Shown here one piece after another: positions 38,449 to 38,858 of a DNA stretch of 38,858 nt; within the stretch, counting starts at the first letter, position 1; each line of letters begins with the position of its first letter. Made by a program: the position numbers and the translations under genes. The notes beneath the pieces are model-generated. The model had not been told where the DNA came from and made no database searches. It saw only the letters and a program-made list of their open reading frames with translations. Source of the stretch: Candidatus Uhrbacteria bacterium. Lineage in GTDB: Bacteria; Patescibacteriota; Patescibacteriia; UBA9934. Location of the stretch: contig CALRAI010000006.1 in assembly GCA_943350635.1 (NCBI GenBank), positions 1 through 38,858 on the forward strand, written 5' to 3'.

Positions 38449-38858
38449 ATGAAACTTCTCAAACCAACAGTGAAACGCGATCTGTGCCTTGTAAGCATCG
38501 AAGCATGGAAAAAGGGCTACGACGCATGGAATATTCCCGTTACGTTTTTCTTCGACGGGAGTCGTGTGCATTTTTATCATCTCCAAACCGATTTCGATCG
38601 GCTCAAAACCGAAATCACTCCGTCGATTATTCGCGACGAGGCGCTGTTTACCGCAAAGAACAATCGATTTTTCCTCGATGTTGCGGCGCTGAAAGATTTT
38701 GATCTTCATCCGTGGACACTTCAAAAATGCAGCGATCTTATTGGCAGCATCATGAGCTTCTATATCTTCGTCGTCAGCGACAAATTCGTAGAAGCAAAGC
38801 CCGAAGCATGGGAATCGCGAAAGGCTTCGGAAAGTATTTTGTACGAAGTCGATGAGGC
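38449..38858 (+). CDS. hypothetical protein, 5' part, cut by window end
   Basis: This frame stays open from ATG 38449 to the window edge (about 136 residues), so it is absent from the ORF track. The sequence (MKLLKPTVKRDLCLVSIEAW, FFFDGSRVHFYHLQTDF, SDLIGSIMSFYIFVVSDKF) is not assigned; its style resembles the unrecognised N-terminal part of the PEP-utilising neighbour, which could mean a related linker domain. It is divergently arranged with the PPDK_N gene, 34 bp apart, suggesting shared function. Confidence 0.7.
   Translation, partial: MKLLKPTVKRDLCLVSIEAWKKGYDAWNIPVTFFFDGSRVHFYHLQTDFDRLKTEITPSIIRDEALFTAKNNRFFLDVAALKDFDLHPWTLQKCSDLIGSIMSFYIFVVSDKFVEAKPEAWESRKASESILYEVDE

Overview
The window looks like a chromosomal segment of a Candidate Phyla Radiation (Patescibacteria) bacterium. 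Reasons: the 16S rRNA gene departs from several otherwise universal stretches; the 16S stands alone without a linked 23S; proteins are compact (a roughly 770-aa SMC with no recognisable hinge, a 222-aa SufD); there is a giant Thr-rich secreted repeat protein with a C-terminal region of a type I associate with CPR surface proteins; and many genes have a -10 box almost touching the start codon with no Shine-Dalgarno. UGA ends many ORFs, so the code is the standard bacterial one. The class within CPR is not resolved; an Uhrbacteria-like or neighbouring lineage is only a guess. No insertion sequence or CRISPR array was seen.

Layout, left to right. 1-1330: accessory tip with small minus-strand genes (two below the ORF-track cutoff), one with a helix-turn-helix and coiled coil reminiscent of phage small-terminase or transposon DNA-binding proteins. 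1360-5188: AI-2E-family permease, RRM RNA-binding protein with a structured leader, and an Hsp20-VanW pair. 5215-7333: a promoter, a 124-nt near-continuous hairpin, padR and a HAAS-type membrane protein. 7344-8068: clpP with a structured 3' region and its own promoter. 8154-12624: a compact SUF iron-sulfur operon (39-aa membrane peptide, sufB, sufD, sufS, sufU, sufC), then rnhB, tRNA-Pro and a 381-aa orphan gene. 15008-18046: tRNA-Ile, tRNA-Phe, NUDIX and MazG-like genes, and a self-contained 16S rRNA unit with a 15-bp processing stem. 18078-20097: rpsP-khpA-cupin-trmD (cupin where rimM is usual) and a Cys-rich microprotein. 20126-23304: GGCT-like enzyme, a C7-frameshifted orphan gene, two membrane proteins and a methyltransferase. 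23371-24780: an attenuator-like leader (Trp/His-rich 33-aa peptide, mutually exclusive hairpins, terminator) before a 374-aa orphan gene. 24801-29886: M19 dipeptidase, murI, smc and a DHH phosphoesterase. 29897-34648: the giant surface protein. 34764-36259: tRNA-Gly, two overlapping histidine-phosphatase-like genes and a zinc-ribbon-like microprotein. 36283-38858: a split PEP-synthase-like gene pair and a divergent partial gene.

Two expression styles coexist. Most housekeeping genes have TATACT-like boxes 8-10 nt before ATG and A-run/T-run terminators. Four orphan loci have a strong Shine-Dalgarno and GC-rich terminators. Two short palindromic repeat families appear inserted in frame in conserved genes (sufS, smc, rnhB). 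The most novel-looking items are the 124-nt padR leader hairpin, the 23.4-kb attenuator, the in-gene repeats and the hinge-less SMC.
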